Shown here: one piece after another, positions 1 through 12,742 of the stretch | Position numbering within the stretch: position 1 is the stretch's first letter | Layout of the letters: each line of letters opens with the position of its first letter | NCBI RefSeq assembly: GCF_014805625.2 | Contig: NW_023998417.1 | Coordinates: 10,926,744-10,990,743, forward strand | Direction of reading: 5' to 3' | Source of the DNA: Glossina fuscipes | Taxonomy: Eukaryota; Arthropoda; Insecta; Diptera; Glossinidae | DNA length: 64,000 nt | Notes under the pieces: model-generated | The model's database searches: none | The model's input: the letters and a program-made list of their open reading frames with translations, nothing else | Told to the model about the DNA's origin: nothing | Translations under genes and position numbers: made by a program

Positions 1-60
1 ACAACGATAACAACAACAACAACAACAAAAACAATAATAATAATAATGATAATAAAAACA
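1..60. repeat. (AAC)n / (AAT)n microsatellite block
   Basis: Imperfect AAC trinucleotides grade into AAT trinucleotides at the left edge of the window. No gene signal is seen here. Confidence 0.9.
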
Positions 61-102
61 ATAACAGCATATAAAAATAGCAATTTATGCTATATTTGAT
101 GG

Positions 103-103
<1 letters not shown>

Positions 104-150
<47 letters not shown>
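104..150. repeat. (GT)n microsatellite, about 23 units
   Basis: Uninterrupted GT dinucleotides on the + strand. A T-rich stretch separates it from the promoter-like block that follows. Confidence 0.95.
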
Positions 151-152
<2 letters not shown>

Positions 153-267
153 TAAGCACGATTGGAATTTTTTTTCTTTTTTCGCTTTTTGTTGCGTTTA
201 TTTATACAGGGTGCTCGGGTGCTATAACTAAGTAGGTAACTGACCAAAGACGCGGTGACCATTTCTG

Positions 268-339
268 TATATTTAAGTATAGTGAAATTGATCAACACTT
301 TGAGGCAGTCAACCGAGCCGGCCACAGTTGGCGAGTCAT
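268..339 (+). promoter_or_regulatory. Candidate Inr/DPE core promoter, start near 307
   Basis: Seen in sequence: an initiator-like CAGTC at 306-310 (consensus TCAGTY with only the first T replaced by G) and AGTCAT at 334-339. If the A at 307 is +1, AGTCAT occupies +28 to +33 and fits the downstream promoter element consensus RGWYVT at every position. A weak TATA-like stretch (TATATTTAAG, 268-277) lies slightly too far upstream to be a canonical TATA box. Known biology: the fixed Inr-DPE spacing is a hallmark of TATA-less fly promoters, many at developmental genes. The block is clearly less AT-rich than its flanks. A chance match cannot be excluded, because the motif is short. Confidence 0.4.
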
Positions 340-479
340 CAGCTAGTGAATAAGGCAAGCATTCAGATCGAAGCCTTTAGGCTAAAAGAAAATTAAAATT
401 TACACCATTACCATCATTGTCATCATCATATGGCGATTGGCAGGCAGCGAACGTAAACCACCAGCAATAATAGTGGTAT

Positions 480-561
480 AGGCAGCAGCTAGCGGCCAGC
501 AGTTAAGCAGGCAGCAATCAGTTGGCAGTAGGCAGTAGGCAGCAGTCAGCAGTCAGCCACC
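480..561 (+). repeat. CAG-rich cryptic heptamer repeat
   Basis: GGCAGTA, GGCAGCA and GTCAGCA-type units follow each other with a period near 7 bp. They sit inside the proposed leader exon. Confidence 0.7.
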
Positions 562-936
562 AGTTGCGAAGTGTAAAATGTTCAATTGTTCAAAAATGGC
601 ATAAGTGCCTAACAAGCGAAGGAGCATTGTCACCAATGTTGTTTATTGCATTTTTTCTTTATAATTTTGTGAATTTCTACTTTTTGTTGTTGCTATTATA
701 GCCTCTCTCTGCTACTGCCCCACAATAGCAATTTCCATTTTTATGTACATGATCTTAAACATGAAAATTCCATCGACTTTATTTATTATAATTGCTGTCT
801 GTTGTTGTTACAACGCAACTGCCACTTTATGACCGCTTATGTACATATGTAGAGCCTACCACCACACTTGCCATCATCTCTCTATCACTCTCTACCACAC
901 CACCATTACCGCCACCAACGACATACCATTCTCCAC

Positions 937-972
937 GCCTGCCTGCCTGCTTGCCTGCCTGCCTGCCTGCAT
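937..972. repeat. (GCCT)n tetranucleotide repeat
   Basis: Nine near-perfect GCCT units with one TTGC interruption. The open frames crossing this region on both strands are products of the repeat. Confidence 0.9.
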
Positions 973-1315
973 GCAGACATGTAGTTATATGTAAGTGATC
1001 TAGAGAGGATATGCCCGTTACATACGGTATTATGTGTAGATGTGTGCGTGTGGACACCAAAAGAGTTGCATCCTTTTATGGCATTCGCTAACCAGCGTAT
1101 GCTGAATTGCAAAACAGTTTTCATAAAGTGTAGTTTTCATTGCAAAATTATTAATTGTAATATTCATGTTGTTGTTATTGTCGTCATTTTTTTTTTCTTC
1201 TTTTCTTTTATTGTTTTCTTTTCTATTTTTTGTCTCGTGTTGCTGATATTTACGTGTTGATAAGCAAGCAAAAAGACATAGAAATATATAAAAGAGCAAT
1301 CTCTCAGCTGAGACC

Positions 1316-1375
1316 GTTGCTATTGCTGCTGCTGTTGCTGCTGCTGCTGGTGATGGTGATGGTGATGGTGGTTGT
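1316..1375. repeat. (CTG)n followed by (GGTGAT)n
   Basis: A TTG/CTG tract passes into three to four GGTGAT hexamers. Open frames over it encode poly-Leu or Val-Met runs and are not genes. Confidence 0.9.
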
Positions 1376-1437
1376 TCGCTTTGATTCGGTTTGGTTAGGT
1401 TCACTTAGAAAATGGTTACAATCGATTAAATGCTGAT

Positions 1438-2700
1438 ACATTTTTATGACTTATTTAGGTAATTTAATTAACTCTGTAATATTGATTAAATGGAAATGAA
1501 ATGTTCGACTCATTAATCGCCTAAAGGACAACCATTAAATAACTTTTATACAATTTAACGATTTCACTCACGTCTGATAAGAATGTGTTGTAGTTGTTGC
1601 TATTTGTTATTTATTCATTTATTTATGTTTTTTTTTTTTTTTTCTTTTCTCTTATTATTTACTTGATAAATTTGTTGCCTTCGATTATCATTCATTTCAC
1701 TTACAATCCAAGATTAAACGGATAATAATTGTCATACACAACCATTTATGCATTATCCATATGCTCTACACAAGTGTATTTGTAGCCTACTATATGGCTG
1801 GCAATGCTGACAGCAGTAAGAAAATGTATTCCTTTAATTGAGTAGATCATGAAATCAGATCACAAGAGGACTGCACTAGCTGTACATGTTGCATTCGACG
1901 ACCTTGACTCACGAACGTTTTCGAATAGAATTTTTCTCATCTATTCCTTAGAAGAAACTTAATTTACCAGCACGAACGGTGTTTAGTTCCATATGAGACA
2001 TGAGTTTATCACTTTGACTAAATAAAGCACACAAAGTTAACTTTGATACCTAGAGTGACTTTTCCTTTGCAAATTTTATCATTAATGTCACTCTTAATGG
2101 CAAACGCTTTACTTTATGGAATTCGGACATGTGGCCCATTGCATTTTTTGTTGAATTTGTCAACGCAATTAGATGCACTTCATTAAGAGCAGCAAGCATG
2201 TCTTTAAACTCTTAGTCATCCGATTTTGTAATCATGCTTATAAAAAATGACTTTAGTGACATTAAGCACACTCCACATTTATCGATGCCGTAATGACGAC
2301 GTTTTATTATTTCACTTCTTATATTTCTATACTGCGAGCCTTTCAATGATTTAATGCTAATTTTGAAAAAAGTATTTCTCTACAATTTTCTTTTTTTTTT
2401 TTAAATAAAATAAAAAAAAAAGAAAGAAATCATGATTTTGTATGTAATGTGAATTTGGAAGAAAACCGCAAAGTCATCATTAACGGTGTTAAATACACTT
2501 TGTTTGTGTAAATGTCTTTAATGGCTTATGTCGCTATCCGAAAATTGCACCTGCATATCGCAAATACTATAAAGCAAAAAAGAAATAAATATCAAACAAT
2601 TCGTAATGTGTGTAAAAGTTGCCAAAAAAGAAAAAAAAAAAGAAAAAAGTCAACAACAAATGACAAAGAAAAATTTTGAAACAACTCTAATCTCAAGTAC
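1438..2700. other. AT-rich noncoding DNA
   Basis: No exon-like frame with flanking splice signals and no transposon motif seen. Several A and T runs only (for example 1628-1642 and 2391-2402). Confidence 0.6.
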
Positions 2701-2716
2701 CTTAGAGATTTGCTAG

Positions 2717-2718
<2 letters not shown>

Positions 2719-2761
<43 letters not shown>
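2719..2761. repeat. (AC)n microsatellite, about 21 units
   Basis: Uninterrupted AC dinucleotides on the + strand. Confidence 0.95.
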
Positions 2762-2766
<5 letters not shown>

Positions 2767-5600
2767 GCAGACTCGGCTTAAAAAGATATGGATACGCTTT
2801 GTTGCTGTGTGTCACAAATAAAAAAAAAAAAAAACAAACAACAAGAACAACAACAGCAATAATAGCAAATAACGACCTCTAAGGAATAACTAATGCCAGA
2901 AAATCTGCACATTGTTTGAGTCAATATATGGTTAAGGTTGGGAACTTCATTAAAACCAAATATATTTAAAGAAATATATATGTATATGTGACTTATGCAT
3001 CATGTAGGTGTACCTGTGTGTTAGTGAAGATGTAAATCTGTTACAGTGTAAATTAAAATGTGAGAATATTTCGCCAAATAATCATCTCTTGACCTTTTTA
3101 TTTTTCCTAGCATTGTTACTCGGATTCCATTGTTCGATGACCAGCTCATTCATCAACAACAACAGAAGCGTTAGTCATTCATCAAATCCATTTGTTATAT
3201 ATTCTTCTTTCACTTCATTCATCAGTATAATGAAATTCTTTCCATTTTTTTCTTTACGTTATTCTTTTCCTTATACACTTTGGTATAAATATAAATTTGA
3301 ACGATTGCAATGAGCGGAGTGTAATACTTGACTTTAAATCTTGAATGGTCTACCAATAGCTCAGCAGGTACCACTTATGTGATGAATGAAATGAAAATGA
3401 TAAAAGGATTTTATGAAATAATTTTCAAATTCTATTGGAAAAAAATGAAAAAAAAATTTCTCAGTTAAACAAAGTTTGCAGCCTTTTGTAATATTTTCTC
3501 CTTTTTCCTTTTTTTTTTTTTTTTTAATGCGGAGTTGCTTCAATGTTTTTAATGATTTTCAACGCTTATCATTATCAAAATTATTGATAACGTAACTAAT
3601 CCATTTAAAATTAAGCAAGTTTTGTATTTATTTAATTGGTCAATGTGAAATTATTCTTTAGATGCTGTTAACATCCACACCTGCTACAAAAATTCTCTAA
3701 CCATTAGCTGTCTTCACGTTTAATGCTTCAACTTAAATCTATACTTATGTAGAGCAGGAGAGCAAACAATCAAATTTTCACTCAGGTTGTAGAAAAATGC
3801 TTTGTCGTGCAGGCTTACTCATGCCTAAGCTTAGGAAATGATATATTCTCTCCTGGTGATTATTTTATTCAAAAATGTTCCTCATCACTGTTCACCGAGT
3901 TGTGATCATAAAAAAAATTCGAGTCTAAAGACAGGTGAGAGGATAAGAGAAGACAACACACGTTTTGAGATGAATTTTAAAATTTTCGCTGTAAATGAAT
4001 CTTAACCAATACAAATTAATTCGTTTTCACTTTTGGACGTGGACTTGTAAGTAAACCGATAGGGATCGTGTGCAACATACGTGCGAAATTCAAGCAAATT
4101 TCCACACTTCGACGTTCTACCAATAATTGTTGGAAGACTGGCAGGTGGATTGGCGGATGGATTGAGGCGGACCAATTAATGGAGGAATGCCAATTTTCTT
4201 CCTTCACTCAGGGGAAGATGCCCCTTGTACAAGTAGCCCGATCGATGACAGTCAAAAAGAAGTGAGAAAGAGAAACAGCCTAGTGGACGTGTGCTGTGTA
4301 AGTGCTATGCCTTTACTCGTTAAGCAATCACTATAGCTATGACTAAAGTAAGTTGCATCGCATTCTGATTTCAAACCACAAGCTTTGACTTGGTAGCTTA
4401 GATTTTTACCTACTTGACTACTCACATGGACAAATCAATTCATAATGTTGGGTTATGTTGTATTTGAGTATCAGAAAGAAAGAAATGCATAGTATTTTCC
4501 TACGGTCCACCCTTTTTTATGAAAGTTCTTTGATTAAATATGAAAAAATTAATGCTTTTTTTAAAGATCAACTCTAGTAGTTTTTTTCCCAAAAATTTAG
4601 ATACCATTGGCATATATATAAACGTAGAGAATGTTATAGATTTAAAAATCGTACACTTTCAATTCCCTTTATCTTGACGTTCTTGGCCTAACTGGCAGAA
4701 CTCTATGTCAATGCATTTTATAGATCGAATATTACTATAAAATGCCTCCACATTTGGTGACATATGCCTCGTAGGGCATCATTTATATTTAATGACCAGC
4801 AGAATTGCAGACGCCATAGTGTATTAATCAAAAATTACTAGCGTAACGCTTACATTCCGTGTGGAATAAATGCAATTAAGATGAATGAATAAGTTATGGA
4901 CATTGAGTTTTAGACATTTTCGTGTCGCCCTTAAAGTGATTAATGGGCGATTGGTGCCTTTGCTTGGATGCTTTCAATACTTTTTATTTATTTCCTATAA
5001 AATGCAACTCAAGTAAGCCCATATTGTGGCAACTTTTTTGTGTTTTTTTACTACCAAAGCCTGATATATCGGAAATTAAATCGAATAAAACTTTTGACCA
5101 TGGAAATCACATCAAGAATTTTGTAATCACCTTTGTCACCGTCGGACGAAATCAAGCGTATTAAAAAGGCGGCCAGACGGCCGCATTAAACGTCTCAGTT
5201 GACTAATATTCAATACAAAAGTCATGTTAGTTGCTATTTATGCTCCTTTTGTAGAGTACATTAAGGAATTGCATGAAACCTTGATACTAAAAAATGGAAA
5301 TCTTATTTAATTTGTTAAATTAATAAAACAAACCATTGTAATTTTCAATTATAAGAAATCATACGTATATGGACTATGGCTGGCACATGCACACGCACGC
5401 ATATTTGCAACAAACAGTAAAGGCACAAATGTAAATATGATATGCATGCTATAAAAGTGAATGAATTGTTTGTTTTATGTTTACGTGTCCACATAGCAAA
5501 CCATATGACCGGTGGCGCCATAAAAATACGCGCACGAGTCTCAACCGTATCTCCCAAAGAAATTAAAATCAACACATTCACAATGTCAGGGAAAGAGTTA
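2762..5600. other. Noncoding DNA, nothing recognised
   Basis: Mixed AT-rich sequence. A pyrimidine tract ending in an AG lies at about 3090-3108, but the frames after it either stop early or run into low complexity. No repeat family was recognised. Confidence 0.5.
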
Positions 5601-5620
5601 CTTGAACGTTATACTGTGAC

Positions 5621-5651
5621 TGAATGAATGAATGAATGAATGAATGAATGA
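5621..5651. repeat. (TGAA)n tetranucleotide repeat
   Basis: Seven to eight perfect units. Confidence 0.9.
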
Positions 5652-5695
5652 GCGAAGAATATAACGAACGAATATGTAAAAATTTTCTGAGACAT

Positions 5696-5722
5696 ATACA
5701 TATATATATATATATATATATA
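5696..5722. repeat. (AT)n microsatellite
   Basis: Alternating TA run. Confidence 0.9.
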
Positions 5723-6895
5723 AATATACAACGCTTTTGACTGTTTCACTTCTTTACTCGTTAATTTGTGCCTTATTCTTCATATGCTTTAATTTAATTG
5801 CTCTTGCTTTAAACTCAAGAAATTATAATTCAAGTTGAATTCAAAATTTTAATTATTACTGATGGCGGCAACAACGTCACCAACACTAATGCTTTGCAAT
5901 GCATACAAATGCAAGTTTATATTATATAATACATTCAGAAATAATTGCCTACTCACAGTCTCTCTTGCTTTTCTTAAAGTCTTTTTCTATTCCCTTACAC
6001 AAGACAATTAAGTAAGCAATCGTAGGAAATCATTTAACAAACACTTTACTTAACTATTTCCTATGATTGTTTACGTGAATGTATTCGCTTATTCGTCTGG
6101 ATTAGGGAGGCTTAGAAAAGTCATTCTTCCTCTTCTTACGTTCGATAAGTTTGCAAAATGCAAACATTAACGCCATAGTTGCTGGTGTATATATGCTGCC
6201 TTCATTTCGTAGTCAGCTTTTCAATTATTCTTCTCTTTGGTGTTTGGTTTGACTGTTAAAATTAATTGCCAGCTTTTGGGCCACACCAAGACTCTGCTAT
6301 TATCGAATATAATCACAGTGTTTATAACTGAATGGATGAGGAGGAAATTACAACTTTTTTCAAATAAGACTGTATACGCTTCGCCTCTGCCTCGCATAAA
6401 CCGAAGAAAACTTTACCTTAACCGATATGACAGAAATCATTGTCTACGTTAGTAATGAGTGGTTATTCAAATCTCCTCCTATGACCTTTTCCTAATTAGA
6501 GGTGATTATATAAAATTTTGTTCTCTTTTTTTTTTTTGTTTTTGGAACTTGCACCGCTTGCACTAGCTTCCCTCCTATGTTATCGCTTACATTGAAGCGT
6601 TCTAGGTTGCAAGCTTTTTAATAATCCCGATTATCTTTTCTTAAGGGCTATTAAAGACTTGGGTGTAGTTATTAGCCCGAAATAAGTGCTGGAATTTCCC
6701 ATAGATTGTTGATCGATCTCTTTTCTGTTTTCGTCCCATCTTCTCGCCGCATGTTAAACACTAAAGAGGATCGTAAACCGGCAACTGTTAGGTTAAGCGG
6801 CCAGGCAGCAATACCTCCTTCTGTAGCCAAGTCAATCCATCACTAAAGCGCATAATAGTAAGAGACAAAGCGAACTCGAAATGGGGAAAGAACTG

Positions 6896-6915
6896 AACTG
6901 AAGTGAACTTCAGTT
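6896..6915. repeat. Perfect 8-bp hairpin, loop TGAA
   Basis: AACTGAAG and CTTCAGTT are exact reverse complements separated by four bases. Confidence 0.8.
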
Positions 6916-7078
6916 AGAAGCAAACGCCATGAACATTAACTGTAATAATAATAGGCGAAGAAATTTATATGCCCTAATGGGATAACATTTTTTCTTTTGC
7001 CCCAAATAACGTGCCATCGTTAATGTATTTTTCAATTTTGATTGACATCAGTTACAAAGCGAAGTCAAAGTGAAGAAA

Positions 7079-7096
7079 GTTCACTTAAAAGTGAAC
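7079..7096. repeat. Perfect 8-bp hairpin, loop AA
   Basis: GTTCACTT and AAGTGAAC are exact reverse complements separated by AA. The AGTGAACT core also occurs in the hairpin at 6896. Confidence 0.8.
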
Positions 7097-9351
7097 CTTA
7101 ACTATAGTAAGAAAACTGATAAATTTATTTGCGCTGGCAACGTCGCTTGAGGAAATTTAACTAAAAAAGGAACTTTAGAGTCTCAACTAAGTTTACTGCT
7201 AAGAGTAAAACTTTTTTTGCGGTAATTGAGTCGACTTTCGTCGTTTTGCTCGTACTGATAACGGTCTGGCTGACTAAAATTTTTATTAGTCTTTCTTATA
7301 GGTCTGGATTAGCTAGTGGGACGTTTACTTTTGATGGTGCAGAGATGAGAGGCGTAACTTTGAAGTAAAAATTTGATATGATTATTGCCATTCATCCTTT
7401 TTGGAATTTGTTGAAATTGCATTCTGTTTTTCGCTGATTGCACGGGTGTAAAACACTGTGCAGCGCTCCTGTGACAGGGGCAATTAATTTTATGCAAAAT
7501 AATTTAGACATTGCATTTAGTATAAATAAGCCAAATAACGGCAGTAACTGGTATTTGATTTACCGCATTAATGCCGCCAACGTGACAACACATTTTAATT
7601 TTCAATTGTGTATAATTTGTAACTCGACACAATAGTTACTTTATTTAAGAAAAAGGCGAACGAAAGAAGTGAAAGAAAAAAAGGCAAAAAAAAAAACAAA
7701 AAAGAGAAAAACACCTGACAATTATTAAAAGTTTCATTTTAGTCTTTTCATGGCATTGATCGAAATAATTTATGAAGTTGAAAAGAGTTACTTACTTAAT
7801 ACAAAACAATATAAATAGTAACACGTAATTTAAGTCACAATTCAAATGATTTATATCGGAACTACCCAGGTGCGGAGCTATACTTATTTCTTGATCTTTC
7901 TAGTGACACTTCTTGCAATAATAACCCGATCACGAAGAATATAAGTGCAGACCTCTCTGCACTATGCTTTCAATTATTCTATTTCTGCACCGCCAATTTA
8001 CTTAAAGCCAAAGGGTTTTGGAATAAAGCTTTAAGGATGTTCGGTATCTTTGGAGATATCATTTACAACATTGACAGTTTTTTGTTTTTTTTTTTTTGTT
8101 TTTAATTTCACTTCAGGTTACATTGGATGTAACTATATCGTGAGGATATTTGACAGACTATTTATGATACACATAGATTTCATTATCTGAACCTTTGTGT
8201 CAAATCTGAAAACATAAGCTCAACATCGCTGTAAGAAGATGTCAATCAAACAAAGTTTATGCGCTCTTAGATGGCCTGCGGATATAGGGTGATGTGGTTG
8301 CGTCCAATTGATGACAAGTTCACGTTCGGAATTCTCATTATTCAGTTCTACAGGTAAAGCACCAAAAAACCAAACGTAGATAAAAATCTCTAACGAAAAA
8401 AAAAATAAAATAAAAACAAATCTAAAATGAGCCAAATACAAGTCAAAGCTTTAGGGAGACTGAACATGTAAATGCTGATGTGTAAATGCTTCCCACTTGT
8501 CTCTCTAGTCTGATTAGAAATCAATCAGAAAATGTAGGGCCAGTATTATCGTAGCCTTTCATAGAGAGGGTTACCTGAAATTCGCCTCAAACGAAACTTT
8601 GTTTTTTTTAATCGTTTATTTTATAGCTGAGTGTGTTTGCTTGGTTGTGTTAATATTCTTGATTTTTCTATTAACTAAAGACCATTAATTGCTTATTTTA
8701 TTTTGTTTTTTGTTAAGATTTATGATCAGTACATGAATAGTTTTCAAAGAGTGATTTGTAGTCCTTTTCGTTCATATTTCAAAATGTTTTCAATTCGCTT
8801 TTAAAACTTTTTCAAACGATTAGTAATATTTATTACAGTCATCTCTGTTGTGATACTATTGAAATAAACAACAACAACAACAATAACAAAATTTGGAAAG
8901 AATTTATATACAAAACAAATGAAATTTTTTAAGCTGATTTTAATGATCAATGATATTTGGTTTTTTTAAATGAATTTTCAATATTTTAAGTTCCCCGGCT
9001 GGAATTGAAGGTTTTCTTGTATTTTTCTATTAATTTAAAGTTTGTTTTTTTTTGTTTTTTTGTTTTCGCTTTGTTTACGCAGGTTTTTTCTTTTCTAAGG
9101 TCTTAGGCTGACTGCGAACGAATAACGCAATAAAATCTCAAGAGAACACTACAAATTAACATAAACAACGTTGGGAAGCTGTTCTGCGTGAATTTCAATT
9201 TAATTTCATACGCATACACACCTACACATTTACATATATAACGCATCATTATAGTTATTCAAACACTTTATGATCTGCCTACGATTATTTTTTGGAATCT
9301 CGATTACTTTCTGCACATCCAAATATGTGAACGCGCCTATTGAACACGATA

Positions 9352-9374
9352 AATATATATATATATATATATAT
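9352..9374. repeat. (AT)n microsatellite
   Basis: About eleven AT units inside AT-rich DNA. Confidence 0.9.
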
Positions 9375-9375
9375 G

Positions 9376-12100
9376 TTGAAAATTACAAATTAATTCTTGT
9401 CGACATGTTGTCTGAACATATTTTCTCTTTTAATTTAGTTGAAATTAGTTTTTTAAAAAAATATTGTGCGTATGTTTGTCACATAAACATTTTACTGTGT
9501 GACTTTAACTTTATCCATATACCTGTATAGTGTGTGAATCAAAATATCTGTCGGTTTTTCTAATTTACGATATCTGTAATAAGATACTCATTCCAACGTT
9601 TGATTTCCTTTGACTTGGTTTACTTCTTTTCAATTTTTTTATTTATTTATTTTTTTTTTTATTTTATTTGGTTCTCATTTCTTCTTTTTTTTTTGGGTGG
9701 CAATTTTTCTCGACATTTGACAGCACAGTTATAGTTGTTAAATGATCTGTGTTAATATGATGCGTGTATAGGTTTATAAAAATTATTTTTATTTAATACA
9801 AGATGATAGCGCGAGATATGATAATTATGTGTTAGTTGGTTTCTAATATTCGGATTATATACGATAGTCTAAAGACTATACAATTTAGAACGTTCCAATT
9901 ACTAGGCCAAGGCAAAAACTTGCTTGCCGTCGAGTAACTTTGATAAAACCAACACTATCAAGCCATAACTATAGGGCGTGTGAAAGACAATCGTTCATAA
10001 ATAATTAAAGAAGGAATGTTGTCACGTATGCTAATTCAATCGAAAGTGACTTGGTTTTGAAAAAACTTGTCTCTATAGTTTACAACATCACGTCGAGTAA
10101 AGCGATAATGATTCGTAAGCTCGCGAATAAAAGTCGTAACGTTCACGACGGAAACACTTTCTCAAAATCAGCAAAGCGCAAAGCATTTGTTCGATTGAGA
10201 GCGCATAGCTAGAAAGTTTTGACACATTCTCATCAGTTAGACCGATCGACTACCATTTATTCGCATTCCCTCCAAAAGCTTTACATTATTCCGGTATAGG
10301 TACAGATAATGAGGCAGGCTGCTGACAAACAAAGCAGAAGGCAAGATCTAACATTATACTACATAATGTTACGAGATTGATATCGGAAGGAACCGTATTT
10401 GTGGCCAATTTTGTGCTAAGACTTTGTGTTGCCTCAGGCGCGTTGACGATTAACCTGCAAATGAAACGAACGTAAAGACCTGCAATCTCTCGGAAGTGCT
10501 AAGAAGAGAAAACACACCCTACTACAGGTTTCTAATAAAAATGTCGACCCACTCAAAACGATGTCGTAACACGGCCTCTCTTACTGCAATCAATAAACAG
10601 GAAATGCCTTGCAAAGTCATCAGAAAGCATTTTTGTTCAAAAGTTTGAAGCTTTTGTGTCAAATTTCAAGAAATTTCAGGTTACAGACCGAAAAGTGAAA
10701 GTTTTTTTAATTTTTTCCTCTTTGGTTTCCCTGCCGGGTGCGCCGTTTATTGATAGGATATGCCTCTGTTGATTGATTTGTTTTCTAAAATTATGTCGAC
10801 CATATATAGCTTTTATAGCGTCGTTCTGTTTGTTTTTAGGTTAGCTTTTGCCAACTGAAAGAATGCAAAAAAGGGCGGTCCAAGTGTATACACATATAAA
10901 AATACTGATATTATTTCTTGTTACTAGGTAGACAATACAAGAAAAATTTGTATATATATATATCATGCACCGATATAGGGTATCAATCGATACACCACAG
11001 ATGTACTAATTTGTAGTGAAAAGCAAACATAATTTTCTTACTTATCAGGTGTCTTTTATTTATACATAGACTGTAGCTGTTTTAATTCGTTTGTTTACGT
11101 AACGTAAGTCCCTCGTATTGTAATAAATTTTATTGAATTTTAACTATTTTCCCGATAAAATCAAATTTGTTAAACATTTTGTTTGTCTGTATGTCGAGTG
11201 TATAAAATTTGCATTTCATTTCGATCTGTGACATTTTGTTATTTTATTAATTTATTTTTTATTTTAAATTTTTTTTGTTTCGTATGTGAGAGCTAATCAA
11301 GTTAATTAATTGTTAATTGGAAAAAAATTAAAAAAAGAAAAAAAAAAACAAAACAAAAACCGATCGTTAAATCTATTATATGATTAGCGGATTGGATATG
11401 CTTTAAACTTGCTTGTCATAAATTAAAAACCAAACCATACCAAAGTACTCCTAATATGCATATATTTTACATAATTTTTTATTAGTCATAAATTATTATA
11501 TTTCATACGAAAAGTAATTCATCAATATGCGAGCAAATATTAAATTGAAAAAGTAGGTCAAACTCTTCTAAAATGTGAAATGAACCTCTAATACCTCTAC
11601 ACACACAACGTTAAAAATATTTCATAATTAATTTAAACGACCACACATATCCATATGTCTTACCCAATTAACATAAACACTAGTGTATTTACTTAAATAA
11701 AATTAAAATTATTAATTACTTAATTAATTATGACATTTCTCTCCGTCAATTCGAAAATTAGTTTATAGCAAGTATTTTGAATATATATTTTCCATAAACT
11801 ATTTAGCGAACGAAACGAACAAAGGCATTGAATTTTTATTTATTTGCCAAGGGCTGAATGCGTTTCTTTGTCAGCACACGGCAGCAATCTACGCGACTTT
11901 TAATCAATTCAAGTATTATTTAATACTTAGGAAATATTTATTAAGGCACTATTTTGCACGAAAAGAAATGCAAAGGTGCAAGATGTCTCTTCACTAAAAG
12001 CAGATTGCATTCGCTTTCATTGCTGCAAAACTCATGCAGCTTTTTGACTTTTTAGTCAATCAATTTCCCTGGGGGGAGGTTAGTCCACCATGTATAGCTA
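9376..12100. other. Noncoding DNA, nothing recognised
   Basis: A stretch at about 9880-10620 is more balanced in base composition than its flanks and could be an old transposon, but no protein motif could be read in any frame. The rest is AT-rich with homopolymer runs. Confidence 0.45.
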
Positions 12101-12103
12101 ACC

Positions 12104-12181
12104 TTTTCGTCTTTGCTAAAAGATGGGCGATCTTCACATCAGTTTGCGTCTGTGCTAAAAATTCGGTGATCTTCATAGTTC
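12104..12181 (+). repeat. Two-copy 39-bp tandem duplication
   Basis: CGTCTTTGCTAAAA at 12108 and CGTCTGTGCTAAAA at 12147 start two diverged copies. Each continues through a similar GATCTTCA segment, giving a period of 39 bp. Confidence 0.7.
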
Positions 12182-12455
12182 TTTGCCTAATTTCTCAGGT
12201 AACTGATAACAGAATGGCGTTCAAAACTAAACAGTATGACGATAAAAACTGAAGAAAATTAGGAAATATAAGCCTAAACCGATACTGATCTGCTTCAATA
12301 CAAAAAATATTAATTTTTACTATTTGCCATAAAACATGGGTATAGGGGCAGGTCATAAAACATTTCGTAGGAATAAGCGATTTTTCTTGCGATTTCTAAA
12401 GAGGTTTTTTATGTCAATTCGAATGTTTTTTAGAGCATTTAGGGGCTTGTCCGAG

Positions 12456-12742
12456 CCCACATCCACCATATCCTCATCCTTCCCCTATAATGTTTGCACC
12501 TAACGCTATCCCAAACACTGACTTTAACCTTAGCCCACCCTAGCTATGACTTCACCCTAACCCTAACGCTCGAATAGCCCTAGTTCTAATCCTAACTTTA
12601 TCCCTACACCGCCCCAACCTCAGCCTTATCTTAATCAAACTTAGATACGATAACTTATCTGCTTTAATCCTATACTAACATCACTCTCCACTGCACATCA
12701 CCCAGCCTTACCTTACCTTACCTTATCCTAGTCCTACCGTAG
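12456..12742 (+). repeat. Degenerate telomere-like CCCTAA / CCTTA tract
   Basis: The + strand carries many spaced CCCTAA, CCTAAC, CCCTAG and CCTTA units with a rough 5-6 bp period. The clearest parts are CCCTAACCCTAAC near 12556 and a (CCTTA)n run near 12710-12730. The strand is markedly C-rich and G-poor for almost 300 bp. It resembles an eroded interstitial array of telomere-type repeats, although flies lack telomerase-type ends, so it may simply be an eroded satellite or microsatellite. Confidence 0.6.

Larger units (their letters stand above)
307..990 (+). other. Candidate untranslated first exon
   Basis: This block runs from the Inr-like site to a good 5' splice site (AT|GTAAGTGATC, intron starting at 991). 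It is richer in G and C than the surrounding DNA, contains CAG/GGCAG-rich stretches typical of fly 5' leaders, and has several ATGs followed quickly by stops but no long reading frame. If real, it is a noncoding leader exon of a + strand gene whose later exons lie in or beyond the window. The end is inferred only from the donor match. No 3' acceptor partner can be assigned, so the whole exon remains a proposal. Confidence 0.25.
5723..9350. other. AT-rich noncoding DNA with two small hairpins
   Basis: No coding frame with support. Contents: the hairpins at 6896-6915 and 7079-7096, homopolymer runs (for example 6529-6538 and 8085-8097) and a short AAC tract at 8868-8886. Confidence 0.5.

Noticed and set aside
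3008..3313. 101-codon + frame after a splice-acceptor-like tract at 3090-3108
   Set aside because: Phe/Ser-rich with no donor, no motif and no GC rise; all three frames after the acceptor look equally plausible, which argues for chance.
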